A stretch of 64,000 nucleotides of DNA from an uncultured Collinsella sp. (GCA_958421275.1 CATZLI010000005.1:141935-205934); one strand, 5' to 3'; shown: positions 1 to 7,826, numbered from the stretch's first letter. The notes: a model not told the origin generated them from the sequence alone. Made by a program: numbers and translations.

Positions 1-1
1 C

Positions 2-589
2 GGCGAGCGCATCGTGACGATCGAGGACTCTGCCGAGCTCAAGTTTGCGCATCATCCGCACGTGGTGCGCCTAGAGGCGCGCGAGGCTTCAATTGAGGGC
101 GAGGGCGCGGTGACGATCCGCGACCTGGTGACCAATGCCCTGCGCATGCGCCCCGACCGCATCGTGGTGGGCGAGGTGCGCGGTGCCGAGTGCTGCGACA
201 TGTTGCAGGCCATGAATACGGGCCACGACGGGTCGCTCACCACACTTCATGCGGGTTCAGAACAGGAGACCGTGGTGCGTCTGACGTTGCTTGCACGTTA
301 TGGCATCGATCTGCCGAGCGAGCTCATCGAGGAGCAGATTGCCATGGCGCTCGACGGCATCGTGATGTCCGAGCGCCACGCCGATGGCAGGCGCTTCGTC
401 TCCTCGTATTCGGGGGTGCGTCGCGCCGCGTCGGGCGGCGTAGAGCTCGAGCGCTATGTGACTTTCGATGCCGCCGAGCGCACCTGGGCGCTTGACCGCG
501 AGCCGCCGTTTATCGCAGAAGGCCTGCGGTCGGGGACGCTCACACAAGAGGAGGTGGACGAATGGAGGTCGCTGTGCCCCTCGTCGTAG
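2..589 (+). CDS. tadA: CpaF/TadA-type pilus secretion ATPase, C-terminal part
   Basis: Partial gene: the reading frame is already open at base 2 and the start lies outside the window, leaving about 195 residues. The segment carries the second half of a type II/IV secretion ATPase core. The acidic stretch VTIEDSAEL, the MRPDRIVVGEVRG Walker B-type motif with its conserved glutamate, and the GSLTTLHAGS histidine box are all visible. The family hydrolyses ATP at the inner face of the membrane to drive assembly of Flp pili. tadB starts inside its 3' end (28-base overlap), indicating translational coupling in one operon. The family assignment is firm; the substrate being the Flp pilin at 2137 is inferred from context. 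Confidence 0.95.
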   Translation, partial: GERIVTIEDSAELKFAHHPHVVRLEAREASIEGEGAVTIRDLVTNALRMRPDRIVVGEVRGAECCDMLQAMNTGHDGSLTTLHAGSEQETVVRLTLLARYGIDLPSELIEEQIAMALDGIVMSERHADGRRFVSSYSGVRRAASGGVELERYVTFDAAERTWALDREPPFIAEGLRSGTLTQEEVDEWRSLCPSS

Positions 590-1488
590 GGGGTTTGGCA
601 GGGTTTTCTGTTGCGACGGCGTGCGGGGCGGAACCTCGTGTGCCGCAGGTGCCGCCGGCGGAGCTGGCGCGTCAGGCGCTCGAGACGGTGGCAGAGAAGC
701 TGCCGCGTGAGCTGGTGGAAAACGATCTGCTGAAAAAGATCGCCCGTTCGTGGGCATCGCTGGCTCCGGCGCATCGCCTTGGCCTCGTGATTGAAGATGC
801 TTCGGGGCGTTTGGCGTTTCTACTGCTATCGAGCGGTGTCTGCAGCGTTTTACTAACGATGGTGTCGTTATCGCCCCTCGGGTTTGCCTTGGGACTTGTT
901 GCTCCGATTGCCGCTGGCGCCGCTCGGGATGGCTTTGAGAGCCGGCGCGAGCAACACGATGCAGAAGAGGCCATGCCCGAGGCGTTTACCGCACTTTCCA
1001 TGTCGCTTGCCTCGGGACATTCGCTGGCCCAGGGCATGCGCTTTGTGGGCGCTCATGCGCAAGAACCGGTGCATACCGAGTTTTTGCGGGTGGCGGCGGC
1101 GATCGATTGCGGTATCTCGGCGACCGACGCGCTCGATGACTTGCTCGTGCGCATCGACGCCCCCGGTCTTTCGCTTGTGACCTTGGCGCTTAAGGTGTCA
1201 CAGCGCACCGGCGCTCCGCTTGCCGACTTGCTGTCCGAGGCGTCGAGCATGGTAGGGGAGCGCATTGAGCTCAAGCGCCGCCTGGATGTCAAGACGTCGC
1301 AGGCTCGCATGTCGGCGCATATGGTCGCGGCGATGCCGGCGGGCATGTGCGCGGTGTTGGCGCTGCTTTCGGCAGATTTTCGTCGCGGTCTTGCGACGCC
1401 TGCCGGTGCGGGCGCTGTGGTGCTGGGTCTCGCCCTCAACGCCGTTGCCCTGGTGGTTATCCGGCGCATTATGAGGGTGGAGCTATGA
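562..1488 (+). CDS. tadB: TadB-like pilus assembly membrane protein
   Basis: 308 residues. It contains a type II secretion F-like domain (around residues 110-270, with the pattern EAMPEAFTALSMSLASGHSL) and hydrophobic segments near residues 90-120 and at the C-terminus. TadB is an inner-membrane platform protein that works with TadC and the ATPase during Flp pilus assembly. The ATG at 562 overlaps the end of the ATPase gene by 28 bases, and the stop overlaps tadC by four bases (ATGA). A later start cannot be excluded, because the first 25 residues contain a short hydrophobic stretch that may be a membrane anchor. Confidence 0.9.
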   Translation: MEVAVPLVVGGLAGFSVATACGAEPRVPQVPPAELARQALETVAEKLPRELVENDLLKKIARSWASLAPAHRLGLVIEDASGRLAFLLLSSGVCSVLLTMVSLSPLGFALGLVAPIAAGAARDGFESRREQHDAEEAMPEAFTALSMSLASGHSLAQGMRFVGAHAQEPVHTEFLRVAAAIDCGISATDALDDLLVRIDAPGLSLVTLALKVSQRTGAPLADLLSEASSMVGERIELKRRLDVKTSQARMSAHMVAAMPAGMCAVLALLSADFRRGLATPAGAGAVVLGLALNAVALVVIRRIMRVEL

Positions 1489-2126
1489 GCGCCCCAGTTG
1501 CAGTTGCGGCTTGCCTGTGCGCCCTGAGTGTATTTATCGCGACGGGTTTGGATCGGGCGGATGCACGCAAGATCGCAGGGGCCTGCAAGCGCGAGGCGGT
1601 GCTGGTCGCTGCCGCGGGTCGCTCAGTGGTCGATGCCCTGACCGCGCGAGTGAAGGGCGCGGTTGGAGCGGGCGGCCCGGCGCGAGTTTCGCTCGGCGAA
1701 GTGTCCGAGATGATCGATGTTGTGCGCTTGGGTCTTTCGGCCGGTCTTTCGTTTGATGCGGCGCTTGAGATTTTCTGCGCCAACCGCCGGTCAGTGCTGG
1801 CTCTTCGCCTTGAGCGGGCCTGCATGGCGTGGCAGGTGGGCGTGGGCACGCGTGAGGACGAGTTGTTGGCCGCCGCGCGCGATCTGGACGTACGAGCGCT
1901 CGAGACCTTTGCCATCACGGTGGGGCAGGCGCTCGCCCTGGGTGCCCCACTTGCCGAGACGCTGGCCGCTCAAAGTCGCGAGATCCGTGCGGCTCATCGC
2001 GCCGCGGTCGAGCGTGAGATCGAGCGTGCGCCCGTCAAGCTGCTGATCCCCACCGGCACGCTCATCTTGCCGGCGTTGCTTCTGTCCATATTGGGCCCGC
2101 TGCTGGGAGCAGGCGGGATGATGTAG
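1485..2126 (+). CDS. tadC: TadC-like pilus assembly membrane protein
   Basis: 213 residues from the ATG that overlaps the tadB stop codon. The frame is open further upstream, but this start gives the usual four-base coupling. An N-terminal hydrophobic segment is followed by a second T2SS-F-like domain (EVSEMIDVVRLGLSAGLSFD, then GQALALGAPLAETLAAQSREIR) and a C-terminal membrane helix. It is shorter than many TadC proteins (about 280-300 residues), a reduced form commonly seen in Actinobacteria. It should form the membrane platform together with TadB. Confidence 0.88.
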   Translation: MSAPVAVAACLCALSVFIATGLDRADARKIAGACKREAVLVAAAGRSVVDALTARVKGAVGAGGPARVSLGEVSEMIDVVRLGLSAGLSFDAALEIFCANRRSVLALRLERACMAWQVGVGTREDELLAAARDLDVRALETFAITVGQALALGAPLAETLAAQSREIRAAHRAAVEREIERAPVKLLIPTGTLILPALLLSILGPLLGAGGMM

Positions 2127-2136
2127 GGAGGAATAC

Positions 2137-2370
2137 ATGAACACGATGGTCGAAGTTGCTGACAAGGCTTGGAACTGGGCTTTTTGCCGGGCGATCCGCG
2201 CTCGCCAGCATGCCAAGGAGCTGTTGCGGGAGGAGAGCGCGCAGGGTACCACCGAGTACGCCATTTTGGTGGGCGTGCTTGTGGTGATCGCGATTATTGC
2301 CATCGTTGCATTTAAAGGCAAGGTCCAAGATCTATGGAACGCTATCAGCGAGGGCATCAACAGTCTGTAG
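2137..2370 (+). CDS. flp: Flp-family type IVb pilin
   Basis: 77 residues. A basic N-terminus ends in EESAQG, followed by TTEYAILVGVLVVIAIIAIV, the typical Flp hydrophobic helix with the glutamate-tyrosine pair just after the prepilin cleavage glycine. The mature pilin would be about 45 residues. The gene lies 10 bases after tadC behind a good ribosome binding site (GGAGG at 2128-2132). It is the probable major pilin of this cluster. No prepilin peptidase gene is seen in the window, so processing must depend on a gene elsewhere. Confidence 0.93.
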   Translation: MNTMVEVADKAWNWAFCRAIRARQHAKELLREESAQGTTEYAILVGVLVVIAIIAIVAFKGKVQDLWNAISEGINSL

Positions 2371-2897
2371 AGGGCGAGCGCCCCATCGGGGTGCTGCTGG
2401 TGTTTGCTTGCCTGACCGTGGCGATAGCGGCGGTGCTTTGGGGGCTTAACGCCGCGCGGCAGCAGCGTCCTGGGGCCGCCTTCGATTCGGGCTCAGATTC
2501 GGCGGTGGCGACTCAAAAAGATGAGATGCGAGATGCGGACGATTCGGATGTCGCTGTCACGGCGCAAACCTTTCTGCGGACGCTCGACAAGCGGTCTGGC
2601 ACTGCGACGGATTCGCCTGAGGACAACGCGATTGCGGTCCGGCTTGCATGGTCCGAGGACCGACCGATGACCGAGGCAGCGGCGGATATGTTACGCGCCT
2701 ACCGCGAGGTGCCAACGGCCCAGCTCGCCCTGAGCGGCTATCTCGATATTAAGGGCAACGTATGGGGCGCCATCGTGCGTGACGGACGCGGCTGGGTCGA
2801 TATGGTGACGGTTGCCGCGGATACCGGCGATGCTTCGTGTCGTCTGCGCGCCGTGCGCCTGGTCCCGCAAACAATAAGCTCAAAGGAGGGATCGTGA
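2334..2897 (+). CDS. Membrane-anchored hypothetical protein of the Tad cluster
   Basis: 187 residues with one N-terminal hydrophobic segment (IGVLLVFACLTVAIAAVLWG) and a soluble, acidic remainder. It belongs to no family I recognise. The ATG at 2334 overlaps the pilin gene by 37 bases; a GTG at 2391 just ahead of the hydrophobic segment is an alternative start. The domain after the anchor should lie outside the cytoplasm. Its position between two pilin-like genes suggests a pilus accessory subunit, comparable to the SpaB/RcpB-like genes of other Tad operons, but sequence support for that role is lacking. Confidence 0.75.
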   Translation: MERYQRGHQQSVEGERPIGVLLVFACLTVAIAAVLWGLNAARQQRPGAAFDSGSDSAVATQKDEMRDADDSDVAVTAQTFLRTLDKRSGTATDSPEDNAIAVRLAWSEDRPMTEAAADMLRAYREVPTAQLALSGYLDIKGNVWGAIVRDGRGWVDMVTVAADTGDASCRLRAVRLVPQTISSKEGS

Positions 2898-2898
2898 A

Positions 2899-3117
2899 AT
2901 GCATGGCGTTCTGCGTGAAGAGGTTGCCCAAGCGACTGTGGAATACGCCATCGTCACGGTGGCGCTGTTATCGATCGTGCTGGCGATCGCGGGGCTTTGG
3001 CGTGCTGGCACCGATGGGCGCTTGGCGGCGCTGGTTGAGCGGGCGGCATCCCATGGCGTTGCCTCGACGTCGGTTATCGACGCCGCTGCGGGCGCTAAGG
3101 ACATTGCGTTGTATTGA
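2899..3117 (+). CDS. Small pilin-like (TadE/Flp-type) protein
   Basis: 72 residues. The sequence REEVAQATVEYAIVTVALLS resembles an Flp or TadE N-terminus: a basic leader, then A-T-V-E-Y-A and a single hydrophobic helix, then about 35 soluble residues. AGGAGG at 2884-2889 sits nine bases before the ATG. A GTG at 2893 in another frame is also close to this site, but its product lacks a pilin signature at that point. Probably a minor pseudopilin of the same pilus. Confidence 0.82.
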   Translation: MHGVLREEVAQATVEYAIVTVALLSIVLAIAGLWRAGTDGRLAALVERAASHGVASTSVIDAAAGAKDIALY

Positions 3118-3589
3118 TATCGCGCGCGAGGACCGGGCGCAGTCTACGGTCGAGGCCGCTTTTTTGCTGCCGACGTTTCTGACGCTCATCCTTCTCGCAC
3201 TGCAACCGGTGTGCCTGCTCTATACGCGCGCGGTCATGGAGTCTGCCGCCGCCGAGACCGCGCGGCTCATGACCACGACGACGGCGGAGGACGACGATCT
3301 TAAGGAGTTCACCCGCCGCCGGCTTGCCGCGGTGCCCAACGTTTCGATCTTTCATGCCGGCGGGCCGTTGTCGTGGAATATCGAGCTTGGTCGGGCCGGT
3401 GCGGGTGGCGTCTCGTCCGTGTCCGTTTCCGGCGAGGTCAGGCCGTTGCCTGTGATCGGTGCGTTTGCGCAGGCTATGGGTGGTACCGCCGAGGGCGGCT
3501 ACGTTGAGCTCAAGGTTGATGTCTCATATCAATCACGTCCCGAATGGCTGGAGGGAGATTATGATTCGTGGATTGCTACATGGGATTAA
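3104..3589 (+). CDS. tadE: TadE-like pseudopilin
   Basis: About 161 residues from a TTG at 3104; an in-frame ATG at 3053 would add 17 basic residues. The N-terminus reads EDRAQSTVEAAFLLPTFLTL, the classic TadE motif (short basic leader, S-T-V-E-A-A, long hydrophobic helix), followed by an extracytoplasmic domain. TadE-type proteins are minor, prepilin-processed subunits that help initiate or modify Flp pili. The gene overlaps its neighbours on both sides (14 bases upstream from the TTG, 29 bases downstream), as is typical for this compact operon. The start choice is uncertain; the family is not. Confidence 0.85.
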   Translation: MRCIDIAREDRAQSTVEAAFLLPTFLTLILLALQPVCLLYTRAVMESAAAETARLMTTTTAEDDDLKEFTRRRLAAVPNVSIFHAGGPLSWNIELGRAGAGGVSSVSVSGEVRPLPVIGAFAQAMGGTAEGGYVELKVDVSYQSRPEWLEGDYDSWIATWD

Positions 3590-5714
3590 GCGTTTCTGGT
3601 CTAGATGCGTTTTGACGCGCCGTCCGAGCTGCCATCGCAAGCGAGGCGGCTTTATGGGCCGCGCCGGTATCGACCTGTTTATCGAAGACGGTGCCTACAC
3701 CACGCTTTCTTCTGCCGTGGTCATCCTAGTGGTGCTCACGTTGTTGTTTTCGTCGACCGCGGCGATATGGAGCATGTCGCGCGCGGGGGACACCCAGGTG
3801 GCGGCCGATAGCGGCGCGCTGGCGGGTGCCAACGTAGTGTCGTCCTATCACACGGCTGCCACGGTGGTTGATGCGAGCATCTTGAGTCTGGGGCTAGCGG
3901 GGTTTGCCACGATCGGGACGGGCCTGGTCGCCATCCTCATCCCGGGTGCCGAACCAGTTGCCGGCAATATGGTCGACACCGGGATTGAGATCATTAAAAC
4001 GCGCAACAAGTTTGCCAAAAGCGCATCGGAAGGCTTGCAGAAAATCGAGACGGCTCTGCCGTATCTGATTGCCGCGCGTGCCACGCAGGCGGTGTCGGCG
4101 CAGGATACCGATAGTGTGACCTATACCGGTACGGCGCTTGCCGTGCCCAGGATGTCCGAGTCGGATTTCGTTGCGCTCGAGGGTTCTGAGATCTCGACCG
4201 ATGCCATTAAAGACACATCGAAAGATCTGGAGCGCGCAGCAGATGAGCTGCAGAAGGCCTCGGAGGAGACGGCGAAAGCAAAAGAACGCGCCTGGCTTGC
4301 GGATTGCGGTGGATCGGTTCCGGCTTCGGTCGGTAGCTGTTCATGCATGTGGGAACGTGCGAGGAGTTTGGCAAAGCTCTCGGGTGAGCAGAACCCGCAT
4401 TATGCCTCGAGCATTTCGTGGGAGCCACAGGTGGCGCTCGACCGCGCGAAGACCTACTACCGTCAACGCCTGGCAGACGAAAAACCGCAGGGTTCAAGCG
4501 TCGAGACGAAGGCGGAGTCGGCGGCGCGCAAGGCGTTTTACACCTATGCGAGTACAGAGGTCAATCGTGCATATGTAACCGAGGACGGAGATGAAGTCGC
4601 TTCCTATATCCCGCTGTTGCCGCGCAACACTGACGAGGTGCGAGCGACGGAACTCTATACCGATACGGTGTGGCCAACCAGTGCCATCGATGGCAAGACG
4701 TATCTGCATTACGGAACGAGTTGCCCCAACTATAAGAAGGGGGCGCCATGCGGGCTGGCCTCGGTTGCTGCTTATGACGGGCAGGACAAATGCAATAGAT
4801 GCCATTTTGGTGTTTCGTCGCTCGGTGCCGTTGCGGCTCCTTCGACCTCTATCGAAAACGGCTTTGAGTACCACTTTGATCGATTCAAAGAGGCTCTGGA
4901 AGACTACGTCGAATGCCGCAACAAAGAACTCGAACTTGAGCGTCAGACCGAGGATGAGGCCGACCGTGCGGGCAATGCGTTTGACCAGGCCATTAAAGCG
5001 CTTTCCGGCGAGCGCCCGCGTATCGCCCCACCTGGCCGCAACGGCGTGGTCGCCTTTGCAGTTTCGGGTGACATTACCAGCCCCGATCAACTTAACTCCT
5101 CGTTTAACGCGGCAGTCAGGCTTGGCGATCGCGGTGCTATCTCTGCCGCGGTGCTGGCGCCCGATGAGGCGACGGCGCAAAACAACATGCTTTCGCGATT
5201 TTTCTCGACATTGAAGGAACGCTCGGGCGGCGTTGCCGGCGTGCTCGACGGCGTCATGGATGTTTGGGGACGGCTACTCGTGGGATACGGAGACATCCAA
5301 GGTTCGGCCGACGAACTTATGGACGAGATGATTAAAGACCTAGGAGGGGGCAGCGGTGCGTTGGGCTCCATTGCATCGTGGCTCGGCGATACCGTTTCGG
5401 CGTCCGTGGCGGCGCTGGGTTTGGAACCGTGCGACTTGCGCCTGCGAAAGCCGGTGCTGACCGATTCCGCAAATGTCATTAAGAGTCCGGGGTCTGACAT
5501 TGCGGGTCTCTCTCAAGCGCAAGACAAACTGCGAAGTATTCCGTTGGGCGTGACCGATCCCAAGGCGCTTTGCGAGGCGTTGGAATATCAAGTCGAACGC
5601 ACCATTAGCGGTACGGTGTTCACACTTGCGGAGATTCCTCTGCCCGGCGGCGGCTCCATCCCGCTCACCGTCGATGTCGCCACGCTGGTTGGCGTTCTGG
5701 GCGGTGGGTCGTAA
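3561..5714 (+). CDS. tadG: Large TadG-like pilus-associated protein with cysteine clusters
   Basis: 717 residues from the ATG at 3561, which has GGAGGGA six bases upstream. Residues about 45-85 hold the Tad N-terminal signature (hydrophobic helix AVVILVVLTLLFSSTAAIW followed by the DTQVAADSGALAGA box) that defines TadG-like proteins. The rest is a large exported region with an alpha-helical section near residues 215-240 and two cysteine groups: three cysteines around residues 245-260, and four around 388-415 including a CNRC pair. TadG is thought to anchor or cap Tad pili. The cysteines are unusual for the family and could form disulfides or bind metal. It overlaps the flanking genes. Confidence 0.85.
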   Translation: MIRGLLHGIKRFWSRCVLTRRPSCHRKRGGFMGRAGIDLFIEDGAYTTLSSAVVILVVLTLLFSSTAAIWSMSRAGDTQVAADSGALAGANVVSSYHTAATVVDASILSLGLAGFATIGTGLVAILIPGAEPVAGNMVDTGIEIIKTRNKFAKSASEGLQKIETALPYLIAARATQAVSAQDTDSVTYTGTALAVPRMSESDFVALEGSEISTDAIKDTSKDLERAADELQKASEETAKAKERAWLADCGGSVPASVGSCSCMWERARSLAKLSGEQNPHYASSISWEPQVALDRAKTYYRQRLADEKPQGSSVETKAESAARKAFYTYASTEVNRAYVTEDGDEVASYIPLLPRNTDEVRATELYTDTVWPTSAIDGKTYLHYGTSCPNYKKGAPCGLASVAAYDGQDKCNRCHFGVSSLGAVAAPSTSIENGFEYHFDRFKEALEDYVECRNKELELERQTEDEADRAGNAFDQAIKALSGERPRIAPPGRNGVVAFAVSGDITSPDQLNSSFNAAVRLGDRGAISAAVLAPDEATAQNNMLSRFFSTLKERSGGVAGVLDGVMDVWGRLLVGYGDIQGSADELMDEMIKDLGGGSGALGSIASWLGDTVSASVAALGLEPCDLRLRKPVLTDSANVIKSPGSDIAGLSQAQDKLRSIPLGVTDPKALCEALEYQVERTISGTVFTLAEIPLPGGGSIPLTVDVATLVGVLGGGS

Positions 5715-6190
5715 TGAGTATCCGCATGCGTCTGCGCGAGGAGCGCGCCCAAGCGACGGTTGAGATGGCAGTGGTTACGCCCGTTTTGCTGGTGCTGGCA
5801 CTCGTCGTGTACAACGTCATGATCTTTGCCAGCGCTGTCGCGCGCTTCGACCGCGTGGTGCCCGACATCGTGTTGGCGCACGCTGTGGCGTCGGAGGGGG
5901 AGGGCGACGAAAGCTCTGCCGATGCCTCGGCGACGGTTCAGACTCAAATTCTGAATGCCATGGAAGGCTATGACTTGCAGATCGAAGTGTCGAGTGAGCA
6001 AGGCGCGGAGGCATCGGATGGTGGCCTGCTCTCCCTATCCGGTACGTTTAGGACCTACACCTGCACCATGTACTATGAGCCGTGGCCGACTTTTCTCAGC
6101 ATCGCTGGCGTTTCGCTGGGGGCGCCGACAACGTTGTCGCACGAGCGCGCGGTGACGGTCGATCCATGGCGCCCGGGGGTGGTCATGTGA
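5714..6190 (+). CDS. Second TadE-like pseudopilin
   Basis: 158 residues. The N-terminus REERAQATVEMAVVTPVLLV is a clear TadE-type prepilin segment, followed by an extracytoplasmic domain with one cysteine. The start codon shares a base with the preceding stop (TAATG), so translation is coupled. With the genes at 2899 and 3104 this makes three pseudopilin-like proteins beside the major pilin, which points to a pilus with several minor subunits. Confidence 0.88.
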   Translation: MSIRMRLREERAQATVEMAVVTPVLLVLALVVYNVMIFASAVARFDRVVPDIVLAHAVASEGEGDESSADASATVQTQILNAMEGYDLQIEVSSEQGAEASDGGLLSLSGTFRTYTCTMYYEPWPTFLSIAGVSLGAPTTLSHERAVTVDPWRPGVVM

Positions 6191-6546
6191 CCGCGGTCTC
6201 GTCCTACATCGCCTACGCGCGGGCACTCAACAGGCTGGGTTGGACGCCGGCCGAGTTTGTGGCGGCGGAGTCGTTTGTCGTGCGCCTGCGCGGCATGCTG
6301 GGACGGCGTCCGGTTGCCGCCAACGGCCTGCCGCTCGTCATGGCGTTTCCACGCTGCTCTTCGGTCCATACGTGTTTTATGGCCTATCCCATCGACATCG
6401 CCTTTATCGATGCACGCGGCTACGTTCTCGTATGCTACGAAAACGTACGTCCATGGCGTATGTGCTCCTGCCCCGGCGCCTGGGCCGTACTAGAGCGTCC
6501 TTCAATCATTGTTTCGACCCCTGCTCTCCAACGCGTGCCGGCTTAA
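6187..6546 (+). CDS. DUF192-family protein at the end of the Tad cluster
   Basis: 119 residues from a GTG that overlaps the previous stop by four bases. The central stretch (MAFPRCSSVHTCFMAYPIDI, then FIDARGYV and NVRPWRMC) matches the DUF192 pattern of a cysteine, S-V-H-T, M-x-x-P-I-D and a hydrophobic strand. DUF192 proteins are small, mostly exported beta proteins of unknown role. No signal peptide is visible here, so a cytoplasmic location is likely. DUF192 members occur beside Tad genes in other Actinobacteria as far as I recall; a function in pilus assembly is unproven. Confidence 0.8.
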   Translation: MTAVSSYIAYARALNRLGWTPAEFVAAESFVVRLRGMLGRRPVAANGLPLVMAFPRCSSVHTCFMAYPIDIAFIDARGYVLVCYENVRPWRMCSCPGAWAVLERPSIIVSTPALQRVPA

Positions 6547-6604
6547 GAATTGGCGACAGTGGACTTTCGTCATACGAAATTGGGTAAGATGGAGGAGAAG
6601 ATGC

Positions 6605-6871
6605 ATGGATGTTGAGATCCATCCCAACGCTAAAAAGCACCTGACGGAAAAGCAGGTGCTTAGCGCTTGGCTTGCGGTTACTGAGTGCATTCGTCGCGAG
6701 TCGAAGGACGAGCCGCCGAGATGGCTTGCGATTGGATGGCTCCCAGACGGACGAAGCGTGGAGCTTGTCGCGGTCGAGCTTGTCCGTGGGTGGCTTATCA
6801 TTCATGCCTTGTCTCCAGTCCAGAAGAAATTTTGGCAGGAGATTGAACAGGCTCGGCAAAGGGGTCGATGA
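6605..6871 (+). CDS. Putative toxin of a toxin-antitoxin pair (BrnT-like)
   Basis: 88 residues. The ATG at 6605 has GGAGG nine bases upstream. The fold pattern (basic N-terminal helix, then beta strands WLAIGWLPDGRSVELVAVEL and GWLIIHALSP, then a charged C-terminal helix) resembles small RelE/BrnT-type toxins, but I cannot name a family securely. The stop overlaps the start of the next gene, whose product has a ribbon-helix-helix C-terminus. That small overlapping pair is the main reason for the call. If the BrnT comparison holds, it would act as an endoribonuclease. Confidence 0.6.
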   Translation: MDVEIHPNAKKHLTEKQVLSAWLAVTECIRRESKDEPPRWLAIGWLPDGRSVELVAVELVRGWLIIHALSPVQKKFWQEIEQARQRGR

Positions 6872-7155
6872 TGGGCAAGACGTATACGGCCGCTAATGGT
6901 CAGGTTGTAACGGATGAAATGATTGACGCGTGGTGCGAGTCGTACGAGCGCGGAGAGTTTCCGGATGGCGAACACACCGTTGGTGGGATCGTGCATGGAC
7001 GGCCCCCGCTCTCAGGTGAGGGGACGGCAACGCTGTCGGTCAAGATTCCTCTGGGAATGAAGGAGGCCATTCGTCGACGGGCGGCTGCCGAGGGGATGAC
7101 GCCAAGTGAGTTTGCCCGTGCGGCTCTGAGTGAAAAACTTCTTGCTGCCGGCTGA
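6868..7155 (+). CDS. Putative ribbon-helix-helix antitoxin
   Basis: 95 residues, starting within the stop codon of the preceding gene (ATGATG, so 6868 or 6871). The C-terminal half (ATLSVKIPLGMKEAIRRRAA and then GMTPSEFARAALSEKL) is a CopG/Arc-type ribbon-helix-helix DNA-binding motif. The N-terminal half (VTDEMIDAWCESYERGEFPD) is typical of a group of actinobacterial antitoxins and probably contacts the toxin. It would be expected to repress its own operon. No palindromic operator was recognised upstream of 6605. Confidence 0.7.
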   Translation: MMGKTYTAANGQVVTDEMIDAWCESYERGEFPDGEHTVGGIVHGRPPLSGEGTATLSVKIPLGMKEAIRRRAAAEGMTPSEFARAALSEKLLAAG

Positions 7156-7218
7156 TGCCTCTGACGTGCCGATTTATAGAACCGAGGCTGTGCTCAAAAA
7201 CTTTTTTAAAATTCTCGG

Positions 7219-7246
7219 TTGACCGGAACGCGTCCTTGGTTATACT
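7219..7246 (+). promoter_or_regulatory. Promoter of tRNA-Phe
   Basis: TTGACC (7219-7224) and TATACT (7241-7246) are separated by 16 bases and lie about 33 bases before the tRNA, a good match to a housekeeping sigma-70 type promoter. Confidence 0.7.
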
Positions 7247-7278
7247 AATCAAGCCTTGAAACAAGGCACACCTCAAAT

Positions 7279-7351
<73 letters not shown>

Positions 7352-7365
7352 CCTTGAATTGACTA

Positions 7366-7396
7366 GGACCTCTGCAAAGGGGTCCTTTTCTTTTAT
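7366..7396 (+). terminator. Terminator of tRNA-Phe
   Basis: GGACC and GGTCC arms around a short loop, followed by a T-rich run. It lies inside the 63-bp segment that is repeated at 7520-7582. Confidence 0.75.
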
Positions 7397-7519
7397 ACAG
7401 CCTCCACATGGAATCGAACCCCGTGAGGGCGCGGAGCTGAGTAAACGCGTAAGCGTTTGCCAGCGCAGCTCGCAAGGCGCGTAAGCGCCACAGCGGTCCG
7501 TCCGCGCGGCGCGCGGACG
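7397..7519 (+). repeat. tRNA-tail-associated structured element, Phe copy
   Basis: The 123 bases between two identical 63-bp copies of the tRNA-Phe 3' half plus terminator. It begins with GGAATCGAACCCC (7410-7422), the exact reverse complement of the tRNA T-arm core. Then come hairpins CCC/GGG with a GTGA loop, GAGCTG/CAGCTC enclosing AAACGC/GCGTTT with a GTAA loop, GGCGC/GCGCC with a GTAA loop, and GTCCGCGC/GCGCGGAC with a three-base loop. GGAATC at its start can also pair with GATTCC of the second tail, closing the structure. The same order of hairpins with different sequences follows tRNA-Leu, tRNA-Arg and tRNA-Ser. Confidence 0.8.
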
Positions 7520-7582
7520 CGATTCCCTTCCCCGCCACCTTGAATTGACTAGGACCTCTGCAAAGGGGTCCTTTTCTTTTAT
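7520..7582 (+). repeat. Duplicated tRNA-Phe 3' half and terminator
   Basis: Perfect 63-bp direct repeat of 7334-7396. It starts inside the T-loop, runs through the acceptor strand and includes the terminator hairpin and its T-run. Confidence 0.9.
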
Positions 7583-7592
7583 TGAGGGCTCT

Positions 7593-7826
7593 GCGGAAAT
7601 TGCGTCCCGGAATTTGGCTTCAGAGTGGGATGCGCTTTCCGCTTTGAGGCCGCTTGGGAAAGCGCGACCCGGAATCCGGCGTCAGAATGGGATGTGCTTT
7701 CCTTTTGCGGTCTTTGGCGGAAACTGCGTCCCAGATCCCGCGCTCAGAACGGGATGCATTTTCCGGTTGAGGCCTCGAACGGAAAATGCATCCCAGTCTT
7801 TTGCGAAAAACGGGATGCGCTTTCCG
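7593..7826. repeat. Array of covarying inverted repeats
   Basis: Intergenic tandem array with a period near 62 bases. Arms have the pattern GGGAYGCRYTTTCCG and its complement, separated by loops of about 14-15 bases. Hairpins: 7627-7670, 7689-7732 and 7751-7794 (the last has perfect 15-bp arms), with a lone arm at each end (7593-7608 and 7811-7826). Linkers share a pattern near GRAATNNGCGYTCARAAY. Open frames through this array are low-complexity artefacts. A related array lies at 57182-57383. The stretch 7827-8020 up to the next gene shows nothing else I can name. Confidence 0.8.

Noticed and set aside
7397..7582. CRISPR-like or tandem-repeat array beside tRNA-Phe
   Set aside because: There are only two copies of one 63-bp unit, and that unit is the tRNA tail and terminator; no spacer series.
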